The notes under the pieces were generated by a model, which saw only the letters and a program-made list of their open reading frames with translations, was not told the origin of the DNA and made no database searches. Positions 17,190 to 28,188 of a DNA stretch of 64,000 bases are shown piece by piece. This stretch comes from VRUE01 sp963837735 (GTDB lineage Bacteria > Actinomycetota > Thermoleophilia > Solirubrobacterales > 70-9). How positions within the stretch are numbered: position 1 is the stretch's first letter; each line of letters starts with the position of its first letter. The stretch is taken from positions 124,001 through 188,000 of the forward strand of contig CAWIOM010000017.1 of assembly GCA_963837735.1 (NCBI GenBank). The letters are read 5' to 3'. The position numbers were made by a program, and so were the translations under genes.

Positions 17190-17247
17190 CAGAAGCTGGC
17201 CGCGCCCGAGGCGATCGCCTTCGCGTACGTCACAAGCCGCTCGCGGA

Positions 17248-17324
17248 AGGACGTGGGGTGCCTCTCTGCCGGACACTTGAGCGGGCAAAGCCCGCGGGTC
17301 CGGCAGTGAGGTGCGCCACGTCCT
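17248..17324. repeat. Intergenic palindromic element, copy 2
   Basis: Arms 17248-17274 and 17298-17324 pair at most positions (outer AGGACGTGG, inner GCCGGAC), with an inner GCGGGC/GCCCGC stem. The loop sequence ACTTGAGCGG is identical to copy 1 at 5551-5619. It lies directly after the SDR stop codon. Confidence 0.78.
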
Positions 17325-18366
17325 ACCAGTGGACGCCTTTCATCAGGTGCGCGAAGGCGATCGCCTCGGTGGTCGGCGCCTTGTCGGGAGCCTCGCCGCC
17401 CCCTTTGCCCTTCGCCGCCTGCGACTCGGGGAAGAGCCCGTAGGCGAGGTTGAGGATTTTGTCGCTCGTCTTCGGTGAAATCGCGTAGAGCAGCTCGCCG
17501 AGCGTGCCGAGTTTGGTCGCCACCTTCTTCGGCTGGCCGACCATCGCCCCGGTGATCATCTCCGCGGCCTCCTCCGGCGTGATCGCCGGGAAGACGTCGT
17601 ACATCCGCGTCGGCGCGATCATCGGCGTCCGCACCAGCGGCATGTGGATGGTCGTCAGGTGGATGCCGTCGTCGATCACCTCGGAGGCGATCACGCGGCT
17701 GAACGCGTCCAGCGCCGCCTTCGAGGCGACGTAGGCGGAGAAGCGCGGCGGGTTCGTCTGGGTGCCGATCGAGCTGATGTTGATTATGTGGCCCGACTTG
17801 CGCGCCTGCATCGCCGGCATCAGCGCCAGGATCAGCCTCACCGCGCCGAAGTAGTTGACGGCCATCGTCCGCTCATAGTCGTGGAAGCGGTCGTAGGCGA
17901 GCTCGACGGAGCGGCGGATCGAGCGCCCGGCGTTGTTGACGAGGATGTCGACGTGCCCGTGGTAGGTGAGGACCTCGTCGGCCATCCGCTCGATGTCCTC
18001 GATGTCGGACATGTCGCAGCTGTGGATGTGGGCGATGCCGCCGGCTCGCTCGATCTCGGCTTTGGTCTCCTCGAGCTTCTCGACCGTGCGCGCGACCAGC
18101 AGCACGGTGGCGCCGGCGTCGGCGGCCTTGACCGCGGCCGCCCTGCCGATTCCCGAGGAGGCGCCGGTGACGAGCACGATCTTGCCGCGGACGGCGCCCG
18201 AGAGCGAGCGGTCCCTGAACAGGCCCGGGTCGAGGTTGCGCTCCCAGTAGTCCCAGATCCGGTCGGCGTAGGTCTCGAGCGGCGGCACCTCGATGCCCGA
18301 CCCGGCGAGCGCCGCCTGCGCGTTGGTCGAGTCGAAGTGGGTCGGGTAGTTGACGAAGCTGAGCAC
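17323..18366 (-). CDS. Didomain SDR, C-terminal classical short-chain reductase half
   Basis: This half is a classical SDR: GASSGIGRAAA (NAD(P) binding), NNAG, a catalytic Ser in NISSIG and YVASK as the YxxxK pair. The first 45 residues (NYPTHFDSTNAQAAL...YWERNLDPGLFRDRSL) are the linker that joins the two halves in full-length proteins of this type. The first codons follow directly from the N-terminal half with a one-base frame change near 18368. The whole chain would be about 669 residues. Such N-extended-SDR plus C-SDR proteins are typically annotated as fatty acyl-CoA or acyl reductases in actinobacteria. The reaction inferred is NADPH-dependent reduction of an acyl-CoA to a fatty aldehyde or alcohol. 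Confidence 0.82.
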   Translation of the reverse strand: MLSFVNYPTHFDSTNAQAALAGSGIEVPPLETYADRIWDYWERNLDPGLFRDRSLSGAVRGKIVLVTGASSGIGRAAAVKAADAGATVLLVARTVEKLEETKAEIERAGGIAHIHSCDMSDIEDIERMADEVLTYHGHVDILVNNAGRSIRRSVELAYDRFHDYERTMAVNYFGAVRLILALMPAMQARKSGHIINISSIGTQTNPPRFSAYVASKAALDAFSRVIASEVIDDGIHLTTIHMPLVRTPMIAPTRMYDVFPAITPEEAAEMITGAMVGQPKKVATKLGTLGELLYAISPKTSDKILNLAYGLFPESQAAKGKGGGEAPDKAPTTEAIAFAHLMKGVHW

Positions 18367-19333
18367 CTCGGATCGGGATCCCGACCTCGCCCAGGGCGAG
18401 CTTCGCGACCCGCCTGGCGGGCGGGAAGAAGCGCAGGCCGGTCCGGACCAGGTCGGTCGCCGGCTGGGTGACGTCGGAGTCGAGGCGGTACGCCGCCCGC
18501 GGTGCGTCGGCCTCCTTGGCGAATAGGTTGAGCAGCTCGCCGGCGGTCTTCGGCTTGGGGTCGGTGAGACTGAACGCCTGCCCGTCGAGGTCGGGCTGGT
18601 GGGCGATGTGGTCGATCGCGTCGGCGACGTAGTCGACCGGGACGACGTTGATCTCGCCGCCCTCGATGCCGATCGTCGGCAGCCAGGAGGGCAGCAGGCG
18701 CCGCATGTTCTGAAGCAGCTTGAACATGTAATAGGGGCCGTCGACCTTGTCGATCTCCCCGGTGCGGGAATCGCCGACGACGATCCCCGGCCTGTAGACC
18801 CGCCAGGGCCGGACGCTCTCCTCGCGGACCACGCGCTCGGACTCGTGCTTGGTTCGGTAGTAGGGATGGGTGTCGAGCTTTTCGGCCTCCTCGAACATGT
18901 CCTCGCGCCACTCGCCCCGGTAGAGGCCGGCGGCGGCGATCGAGCTGATCTGGTGGAAGCAGCCGGCCTCGATCGCGGTCGCCAGTTCGACCGCGAAGCG
19001 GGTGCCCTCGACGTTGGCGATCTCCTGCGATTCCGCGTCTGCGGTCATGTCGTAGATCGCCGCCAGGTGGAAGAAGTGGTCGACCTTGCCGCGCAGGGTG
19101 AGGAGGTCCTCCTCCGAGATCCCGAGCCCCGCCTGCGAGAGGTCCCCCGCGACGGGCACGACGCGGGCGCCGTCCGCTCCCCAGCCGGTCCTCAGCTCCT
19201 CCAGGCGGCCGCGCGATCCGGCCCTGACCAGAGCGTAGATGGTGCCCTCGCGCTTCAAGAGCCGGTCGACGAGGTTGCGGCCGATGAACCCGGTCGCTCC
19301 GGTAACGAAGTAGTTCACCCTTCTTTCATACAC
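18367..19333 (-). CDS. Didomain SDR, N-terminal extended SDR (reductase) half
   Basis: The N-terminal half starts at a GTG at 19333 (or GTG 19318, MNYFVTGATG) and contains the extended-SDR glycine motif TGATGFIGRNL, the catalytic YYRTK (YxxxK) near residue 175, and the acyl-reductase-like PGIVVGDSRTGE segment. It belongs to the family used for thioester reduction in fatty acyl-CoA reductases and polyketide reductase domains. Its frame is interrupted near 18368, after LALGEVGIPIR, where the C-terminal half resumes in another frame. The start lies only 11 bases from the divergent 2-oxoglutarate dehydrogenase start at 19345, so both transcripts probably have very short leaders. Confidence 0.82.
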
Positions 19334-19344
19334 TCATTCGAGAG

Positions 19345-19920
19345 ATGGCGCAAACGGCGACCGTTGAGATCCAGATGCCCGAGATGGGCGAGTCGGTCAC
19401 CGAGGGGATCGTTCTCGAGTGGCATGTCGCCGAGGGCGACTTCGTCAACGAGGGCGACACGGTCGTCGAGGTCTCGACCGACAAGGTCGACGCCGAGGTG
19501 CCGGCTCCGACGGACGGGATCATCACCAAACTGATCGCCTCCGTCGACGAAGAGGTCCCGGTCGGCGCCCCCCTCGCTGAGATGGAACCAGGCGACGAGG
19601 GCTCGCCCGCCGCCCCCGGACGCGAAGCGGAGGAGGCGGCGGTCTGATGGCGGAAGCCCGTCGCCCTCGCCCGACGACGATCGCAATCTGACTCCTTCGG
19701 AGGAGGGCGAGGGCCCTGCCGGCGGCGCCAAGGGTTCAGTCGCCGGGACCACGGTCAACGGCGATTCCCAAGACGTCAGGGCAACTCCGGTAGCCCGCCG
19801 GGTCGCGGCTGAGCTGGGTGTGGATCTCGGCGGTGTCGCCGGGAGCGGGCCGGGGACGAAGGTCACCAAAGAGGACGTGATCGCGGCGGCAAATGGCGGC
19901 GGCAACGGGGCCGCGTCCGG
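19345..19920 (+). CDS. Lipoyl domain and E3/E1-binding domain of a fused 2-oxoglutarate dehydrogenase
   Basis: The first 101 residues form a biotinyl/lipoyl-carrier domain with the lipoylated Lys in VSTDKVDAEVPAP. That frame stops at 19647, but a neighbouring frame continues directly with an acidic/Pro linker and a peripheral subunit-binding domain (ATPVARRVAAELGVDL followed by GSGPGTKVTKEDV, positions about 19780-19895). A further frame change near 19915-19925 then leads into the E2 catalytic and E1 domains. Restoring two single bases gives a continuous chain of about 1,348 residues. Mycobacterial Kgd and corynebacterial OdhA lack these two domains at their N-terminus, so this is an unusual architecture. 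Confidence 0.8.
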
Positions 19921-22900
19921 CTGGAGCAGGCGAGGCGAAGGTCCTGCGCGGGCCCGCCGCGATGCTGGCCAAGGCGATGGACGAGAGTCGCGAGGTGCCG
20001 ACCGCGACCTCCTTCCGGACGATCGCCGTCGACACCCTCGACGCGAAGCGCAAGGCGCTGAACAAGGTCCTCAACGAGCGAGGAATGAAGGTCTCCTTCA
20101 CCCACGTCGTCGCCTGGGCGATCGCCCAGGCCGCCAGGGGATTCCCGGTGATGGTCCGCACCTTCGAGGAGCGCGACGGCAAGCCGGTCGCGATCGAGGG
20201 CGGCCCGGTGAACCTCGGCATCGCCGTCGACGTCGAGCGCAAGGACGGCTCCCACAGCCTGATGGTGCCGGCGATCAAGGGCGCCGACGGCCTCGACTTC
20301 GCCGCCTTCCATTCCTACTACGAGGAGCTGATCAACAAGACCCGCGAGAACAAGCTGACCGCGGACGATTTCCAGGGCACGAACATCTCGCTGACCAACC
20401 CCGGCGGGATCGGCACCGTCGCCTCGGTGCCGCGGCTGCTGAAGGGCCAGAGCGCGATCATCGCGACCGGCTCGATCGCCTACCCGCCCGAGTGGGCCCA
20501 TGCCAGCCCCGAGCGGCTGCGGGCGCTCGGCGTCTCGAAGGTGATGACGCTGACCTCGACCTACGACCATCGGGTCATCCAGGGTGCCGAGTCCGGCGCC
20601 TTCCTGCGCCGCATCGAGCAGCTCCTGCAGGGCGAAGACGGGTTCTACGAGACGATCGCCGCCGATCTCGGGATCGAGGCGGCGCCGATCGCCGCTGCCC
20701 ATCCGGCCTCGGCCTCGGCGCCGCCCCTCGGAGTCGGCGCCCCGGCCGCCTCGACGGGAACGCCCGACCAGGAGCTGCTGCAGGGCGTCCAGGCGGCGAC
20801 CTCGCTGCTCAAGGCCTACCGCACCCACGGCCACCTGGCGGCGCGTCTCGACCCGCTTGGCCGTGAGCCGAAGGGCGACCCGGCGCTCGAACCCGCCAGC
20901 CTCAACCTGACGCCGGAGCTGATGGCGCGCATCCCTGCCTCGATCCTGAGGATCGGCGTCCCCGGGGAGACCCTGCTCGAGGTGCTGCCGCGGATGCGCG
21001 AGACCTACTGCGGCACGATCGGCTACCAGTTCGAGCACCTCTCGTCCCACCAGCAGAGGACCTGGCTGCGCGAGATGGTCGAGACCGGCGCCCACACCCA
21101 GCCGCTCGACAGCGAGGAGAAAAAGCGGCTCCTGCGACGGCTGATCGACGTCTTCGAATTCGAGCGCTTCGTCGAGAAGGCCTACCTCGGCCAGAAGATC
21201 TTCACGATCGAGGGGCTCGACGCCGTCGTGCCGATGCTCGACGAGCTCGTGACCCTCGCCTACCGGGACGGGGCCGAGGAGGTCGTGTTCGGGATGGCGC
21301 ACCGCGGCCGACTCGCCGTCCTCGCCCACAACCTCGGGCGCTCGGTCGAGTCGATCCTCGCCGAGTTCGAGGGCGCCAAGCAGATCGAGGCCGTCAAGGC
21401 GGTCGCGGCGATCCCCCATGGCGGCACCGGAGACGTCAAGTACCACTACGGGCACCAGGGCATCTACGAGACCAGCGAGGGCGAGAAGATCGCCGTCCGC
21501 CTCTACCCCAACCCCAGCCACCTCGAGTTCGTCAACCCCGTGGTCGAGGGCGCCACCCGCTTCATCCAGTCGGACTTCGAGGGGCCGAAGGTCGAGCACG
21601 AGCCCGGGCGCGCCGTGCCGGTCCTCCTGCACGGAGACGCCGCCTTCCCGGGCCAGGGGGTCGTCGCCGAGACGCTCAACCTGCGGGCGCTGAAGGGCTA
21701 CTCGACCGGCGGCACGATCCACGTCATCCAGGACAACCAGGTGGGCTTCACCACCGATCCCGAGGACGCCCGCTCGACCCCGTATGCAGCCGACATGGCG
21801 AAGGGGTTCAACATCCCGATCGTCCACGTCAACGCCGACGACGTCGAGGCCTGCTCCTCGGCGATCCGGCTGGCGATGGCCTACCGCGAGCACTGGCAGC
21901 GCGACATCGTCATCGACGTGATCGGCTACCGCCGCTTCGGCCACAACGAGACCGACGAGCCCGCCTACACCCAACCGCTGATCGCGGCCAAGATCAAGGC
22001 CCACCCGCCGGTCTCCGAGATCTACGCGGACAGGCTGGTGGACGAGGGGGTCGTCAGCCGCGAGGAGGTCGAGCAGATCTCCAAGGATCGCCACGCGGAG
22101 ATGTCGAAGGCGCTCAAGGACCTGCGCAAGAAGATGGAGCTGGGCGAATACGAAGACCCGACCGTGACCACCTCCGCAACGGGCGAACTCGACCGCAGCG
22201 CCAGCCCGCCGGTCGAGACCGCGGTTCCGATCGAGAAGCTGCGGCCGCTGAACGAGGCTCTGATCCAGGCGCCGGAGAGCTTCACCATCCACCGCAAGCT
22301 GCGCAAACCGCTGGACAAGCGGATCGACGCGCTGGAGAACGGCGGCATCGAATTCGGCCACGCCGAGGCGCTCGCCTTCGCCTCGCTGCTCACCGAGGGA
22401 GTCCACATCCGCCTCAGCGGCCAGGACACCGAGCGCGGCACCTTCTCGCACCGCCACCTGGTCCTGCACGACGAGAAGACCGGCCTCGAGTACTGCCCGA
22501 TGCAGAACCTCGCGACCGCCGATGCGCCCTTCGAGCTCTACAACAGCCCGCTCTCGGAGACCGCCTGCCTGGGCTTCGAGTACGGCTACTCGGCGGCGAC
22601 CCCGAACGCGCTGGTCCTCTGGGAGGCGCAGTACGGCGACTTCGCCAACGCCGGCCAGGTGATCATCGACAGCTTCATCGTCTCCGGCGAGGCGAAGTGG
22701 GGCCAGACCAGCCGCCTGACGCTGCTGCTCCCGCACGGATACGAGGGCTCGGGGCCCGAGCACTCGAGCGCCCGGATCGAGCGCTTCCTGGCGCTTGCCG
22801 CCGAGGGCAACATCCGGATCGCCAACCCGACGACCGCCGCCCAGTACTTCCACCTGCTGCGCCGTCAGGCGCTGATCCGCAAGCCGCGGCCATTGGTCGT

Positions 22901-23390
22901 CTTCACCCCCAAGGGCCTGCTGCGCCTCAACCGTGCCGCCGCCTCGCCCGAGGAGCTGACCGAGGGCGCCTTCCACTTCACCCTCGACGACCCGACCGCA
23001 GAGGGCCGGCGCGACAAGGTCGAGCGCCTGGTGCTCTGCACCGGAAAGGTCTACTACGACATCGACGCCAGCGAGCGTCGTGAGGCGGCCGAGACGATCG
23101 CGATCGCCCGGGTCGAGCTGATCTACCCATTCGCCAAGCAACAGCTGACCGAGCTGATCGCCTCCTACCCGAACCTCAAGGAGGTCGTCTGGGTGCAGGA
23201 GGAGCCGCGCAACATGGGCTGCTGGAAGGTGATGTCGCGCCGCCTCCCCGATCTGATGCCGGAGGGTGTGAGCCTCGAGTACGTCGGACGGCCGACCCGC
23301 GCCAGCACCGGCGAGGGCTACTCGATCGCCCATGCTCGCGAGCAGGAGCGCATCGTCCTCACCGCGCTGACCCCCGGGTACAGCGACTAG
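19893..23390 (+). CDS. kgd: Multifunctional 2-oxoglutarate dehydrogenase/decarboxylase, E2 catalytic plus E1 domains (Kgd/OdhA type)
   Basis: This region encodes the Kgd/OdhA type of enzyme that converts 2-oxoglutarate toward succinyl-CoA in the TCA cycle. An acyltransferase (E2) domain (VLRGPAAMLAKAMDESREVPTATS...TYDHRVIQGAESG) is followed by a thiamine-diphosphate E1 domain with MAHRGRLAVLAH, HGDAAFPGQGVVAET and the transketolase-like half (NSPLSETACLGFEYGYS). The succinyltransferase motif carries Gln at the place where ordinary E2o has Asp (HRVIQGAESG), as in OdhA. The leading 100-residue region seen in Kgd is replaced here by lipoyl and PSBD domains. GarA/OdhI regulation known in other actinobacteria cannot be judged, because no such gene is in the window. 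Confidence 0.92.
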   Translation: MAAATGPRPAGAGEAKVLRGPAAMLAKAMDESREVPTATSFRTIAVDTLDAKRKALNKVLNERGMKVSFTHVVAWAIAQAARGFPVMVRTFEERDGKPVAIEGGPVNLGIAVDVERKDGSHSLMVPAIKGADGLDFAAFHSYYEELINKTRENKLTADDFQGTNISLTNPGGIGTVASVPRLLKGQSAIIATGSIAYPPEWAHASPERLRALGVSKVMTLTSTYDHRVIQGAESGAFLRRIEQLLQGEDGFYETIAADLGIEAAPIAAAHPASASAPPLGVGAPAASTGTPDQELLQGVQAATSLLKAYRTHGHLAARLDPLGREPKGDPALEPASLNLTPELMARIPASILRIGVPGETLLEVLPRMRETYCGTIGYQFEHLSSHQQRTWLREMVETGAHTQPLDSEEKKRLLRRLIDVFEFERFVEKAYLGQKIFTIEGLDAVVPMLDELVTLAYRDGAEEVVFGMAHRGRLAVLAHNLGRSVESILAEFEGAKQIEAVKAVAAIPHGGTGDVKYHYGHQGIYETSEGEKIAVRLYPNPSHLEFVNPVVEGATRFIQSDFEGPKVEHEPGRAVPVLLHGDAAFPGQGVVAETLNLRALKGYSTGGTIHVIQDNQVGFTTDPEDARSTPYAADMAKGFNIPIVHVNADDVEACSSAIRLAMAYREHWQRDIVIDVIGYRRFGHNETDEPAYTQPLIAAKIKAHPPVSEIYADRLVDEGVVSREEVEQISKDRHAEMSKALKDLRKKMELGEYEDPTVTTSATGELDRSASPPVETAVPIEKLRPLNEALIQAPESFTIHRKLRKPLDKRIDALENGGIEFGHAEALAFASLLTEGVHIRLSGQDTERGTFSHRHLVLHDEKTGLEYCPMQNLATADAPFELYNSPLSETACLGFEYGYSAATPNALVLWEAQYGDFANAGQVIIDSFIVSGEAKWGQTSRLTLLLPHGYEGSGPEHSSARIERFLALAAEGNIRIANPTTAAQYFHLLRRQALIRKPRPLVVFTPKGLLRLNRAAASPEELTEGAFHFTLDDPTAEGRRDKVERLVLCTGKVYYDIDASERREAAETIAIARVELIYPFAKQQLTELIASYPNLKEVVWVQEEPRNMGCWKVMSRRLPDLMPEGVSLEYVGRPTRASTGEGYSIAHAREQERIVLTALTPGYSD

Positions 23391-23656
23391 AGCCACTCTG
23401 GAGGTGGGTGTCGGGCACCCGGGAACCAGCGCCGAGGGTCCGATCGCTGGAGCAGGGTGGGAACTGGTTTGCCGCAGCTTGCTCGGGATGAACCACGACG
23501 TCGAGGGGCGGTGGGTGCTACTCCGGAGATGCCTCCCCACGGCACCGCGGAGTGGTTCTTGCCCCCGAAGGGGGGCTCCTCATGAGCCCCGCCGCAGGCG
23601 GGGCAATAGGCATCTCCGGAGTAGTGCCCGCCTCCCCTGGATATCGTGAGTCATCG
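23391..23656. other. Intergenic region with long hairpin
   Basis: No coding evidence is seen. A short CCAGCG/CGCTGG stem lies near 23425-23448, and the dominant feature is the long inverted repeat at 23510-23632. Confidence 0.6.
23510..23632. repeat. Long inverted repeat after the 2-oxoglutarate dehydrogenase gene
   Basis: Arms 23510-23534 and 23608-23632 are complementary at 22 of 25 positions (core CTACTCCGGAGATGCCT, 17 perfect). The interior has further GC stems, including GCCCCGCC/GGCGGGGC. It is positioned like the elements after the helicase, citrate synthase and SDR genes. Confidence 0.8.
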
Positions 23657-24017
23657 ATGGACGCCGTTCGCAAGCCGGTTCCCGGCCCGCTGTTCGTGTG
23701 GGTGAAACGACTCTCCTGGATCGAGCTGGCGATCTTCGGCGGCGCTGATCGCGTTCTGGATCGCGCCCGGCTTCGAGACCGAGACGATGCTGTTCGGTTG
23801 GGCCCACGGGCTCGGTTTCGTCGTCCTCTGCGTCGTGATCTGGATCGCGTGTGTACAGCGCGAGTCGCCGTACACGTTGCTCGCCGCAACCCTGACCCCG
23901 GTCGGCCCGGTCGGCAGTGTGATCGGGATCGGACTGATCGAGCGCCGGGGCTGGGGCATCGCAGATGGACAGGAACGAAATCCCCCCGATGGGGGTAATT
24001 CGCTCAAGACACCTTGA
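23657..24017 (+). CDS. DUF3817 family integral membrane protein (one apparent frameshift)
   Basis: Reading ATG 23657 (MDAVRKPVPGPLFVWVKRLSWIELAIFG) and then a second frame from about 23750 (IAPGFETETMLFGWAHGLGFVVLCVVIWIACVQRESPYTLLAATLTPVGPVGSVIGIGLIERRGW) gives a protein of about 119 residues. It has three transmembrane helices and the conserved WAHGLGF and GP-S motifs of DUF3817 (YdzA-like) proteins. A single base is missing near 23745. The family has no established function and is small, membrane-bound and widespread in actinobacteria. It stands alone between the long hairpin and the structured region upstream of aconitase. Confidence 0.8.
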
Positions 24018-24053
24018 CCCGCGCCTGCCAACGCGGTATAGCTAGGCGTGACT

Positions 24054-24184
24054 GTTCCCTTTGGACAGTCCCGTCCAGGGGGAACGGCCGCGTCGGCATC
24101 CCTCCCTGGCTACCGACGCGCTGGTGCAGTGAGGGTCGCGCGGACCCCCCTGCCTCCCGCGGCCCCGCTGCACCCTTTCGTTTT
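24054..24184 (+). other. Run of three strong stem-loops between convergent genes
   Basis: Stem 1 pairs 24054-24066 with 24073-24085, 13 consecutive pairs with two G-U, around a six-base loop. Stem 2 pairs GCGTCGG (24091-24097) with CCGACGC (24114-24120). Stem 3 pairs GGTGCAG (24123-24129) with CTGCACC (24168-24174), followed by CTTTCGTTTT, like a weak terminator for the DUF3817 gene. The dense structure could be a terminator array or a small RNA. Confidence 0.5.
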
Positions 24185-24212
24185 GCGGCCGGTGCGTACC
24201 TCGTGCGAATGC

Positions 24213-27027
<2,815 letters not shown>

Positions 27028-27070
27028 CCTATGAGGCGGGCCGCCCGGCGAGCGGCGGGCCAGGGCGCCG

Positions 27071-27888
27071 CTAGCGTTTGTGGGGGCGTTGGCGAACGTG
27101 CTCGGCGATCGCTCGGCCGCCTTCTGGCCGGTCGAGCCACGCTGCGCGCGGACGGCAATGCTCGGGCTGGCCAGGGCGACGTGTGTCATGAAGCGGTCGA
27201 CCGGCATGGGTGCGACGACGAACTCGAGCTTGTCGCGCTCGACCGCCCTGACGACCGCTCGGCGCCGACCTGCTCGGGCGAGCTTGTCCCCAACGGCGGC
27301 GGCGGCTTGGCGCCGACGTCGGCGAACATGCCCGCGTTGCGGATGAAGCCCGGCGAGACCAGCGAAACACCGACCCCCTTCGGCAGCAGGTCGGTGCGCA
27401 GGGCCAGGGCAAATCCGCGCAGGCCGAACTTGGTCGCGCAGTAGAGGGAGGTGCGAGGGGTCCCGGCCTTGCCGTTGAGCGAGCAGATGAAGACGAGCTG
27501 GCCGGAGCCGCGTTCGACCATTCCCGGACGACAGCGCCTGCGCCATCAGCATCGGTGCCTCGAGGTTGACGCGCAGCGCGCCTGCTGACCTCCTCTGGAG
27601 CTGAAGTCCTCGAGCAGTCCGGCGCCGGCCGATGCCGGCGTTGGCGACGAGCACGTCGACGTGGCCGGCCTCGGCCGCCAGGGCCTCGGCGGCGCCGGGC
27701 TCGGCGAGGTCGGACGGCAGCACCCGGTGGCCCTCGCCGGGCAGGCCCTCGGCCAGCGCCTCGAGAGCATCGCGCTTGCGGGCGCTGAGCAGGAGCTCGG
27801 CCCCGCGATCGGCAAGCGCTTCGGCGATCGCACGGCCAAGTCCCCCGGTCGCGCCGGTGAGCAGGGTCTTCCTTCCGGCAAGTTCCAT
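27071..27888 (-). CDS. SDR family NAD(P)-dependent oxidoreductase (several apparent frameshifts)
   Basis: From ATG 27888 the reading gives MELAGRKTLLTGATGGLGRAIAEALADRG with a Rossmann GxxGxG, then NAGIG, VFICSLNGKAG (catalytic Ser) and YCATKFGLRGFALALRTDL (YxxxK), and finishes QKAAE-AIAEHVRQRPHKR at TAG 27071. Pieces lie in three frames, with changes near 27620, 27530, 27290 and 27090, each explained by one missing base in a G or C run. It is a classical SDR of about 270 residues with no identified substrate. It lies just upstream of aconitase on the same strand. Confidence 0.75.
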
Positions 27889-28017
27889 CCCAGGGCGCAA
27901 GCTAGCAGCGATCTGGCCGACAGGATTCAGAGGTTCCCGCGGGACAGGAATAGCCGTCCCTAGTGCGAAAGGCCACAAAATGTTTGTTTTTTATGAGCAA
28001 GCGACCACACGATCGTC

Positions 28018-28023
28018 TACACT
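28018..28023 (+). promoter_or_regulatory. Possible -10 element for the c-di-AMP riboswitch/NlpC transcript
   Basis: TACACT lies 20-25 bases before the riboswitch and downstream of an unusually AT-rich stretch (27979-27997). No convincing -35 is seen at 17-bp spacing. Confidence 0.35.
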
Positions 28024-28042
28024 GCCGCCGTTCCAGATAACC

Positions 28043-28172
28043 GAAACGCCGAGTCCCGTGCGCACGAATGCGACCCGGGAGCGGGGGAACCACGTTTTCG
28101 GGGCTAATCCACTCCTCACGAGTGGAGGCGCAGGCTCCTATCGCGCCAGCCCGACAGCTAACCCCGTAGGCC
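28043..28172 (+). promoter_or_regulatory. Cyclic di-AMP riboswitch (ydaO-yuaA family)
   Basis: The leader carries the sequence hallmarks of the ydaO/yuaA c-di-AMP riboswitch: an early GAGTCCCG block, CCGGGAGCGGGGGAACC, GGGGCTAATCC, and the diagnostic 3' segment CCGACAGCTAACCCCGTAGGC ending near 28172. In actinobacteria this class controls cell-wall hydrolases and resuscitation factors, and c-di-AMP binding usually turns expression off. Here it lies directly before the ribosome site and TTG start of an NlpC/P60 protein, which is exactly the known context. Confidence 0.88.
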
Positions 28173-28188
28173 GACGAAGGAGATCGGT

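Noticed and set aside
19863..23540. A 1,225-residue minus-strand reading frame antisense to the 2-oxoglutarate dehydrogenase gene
   Set aside because: It reads as a low-complexity Gly/Asp/Leu/Val-rich string of the kind made by the complement of GC-rich codons, without motifs; the plus-strand frame carries recognisable E2 and E1 motifs.
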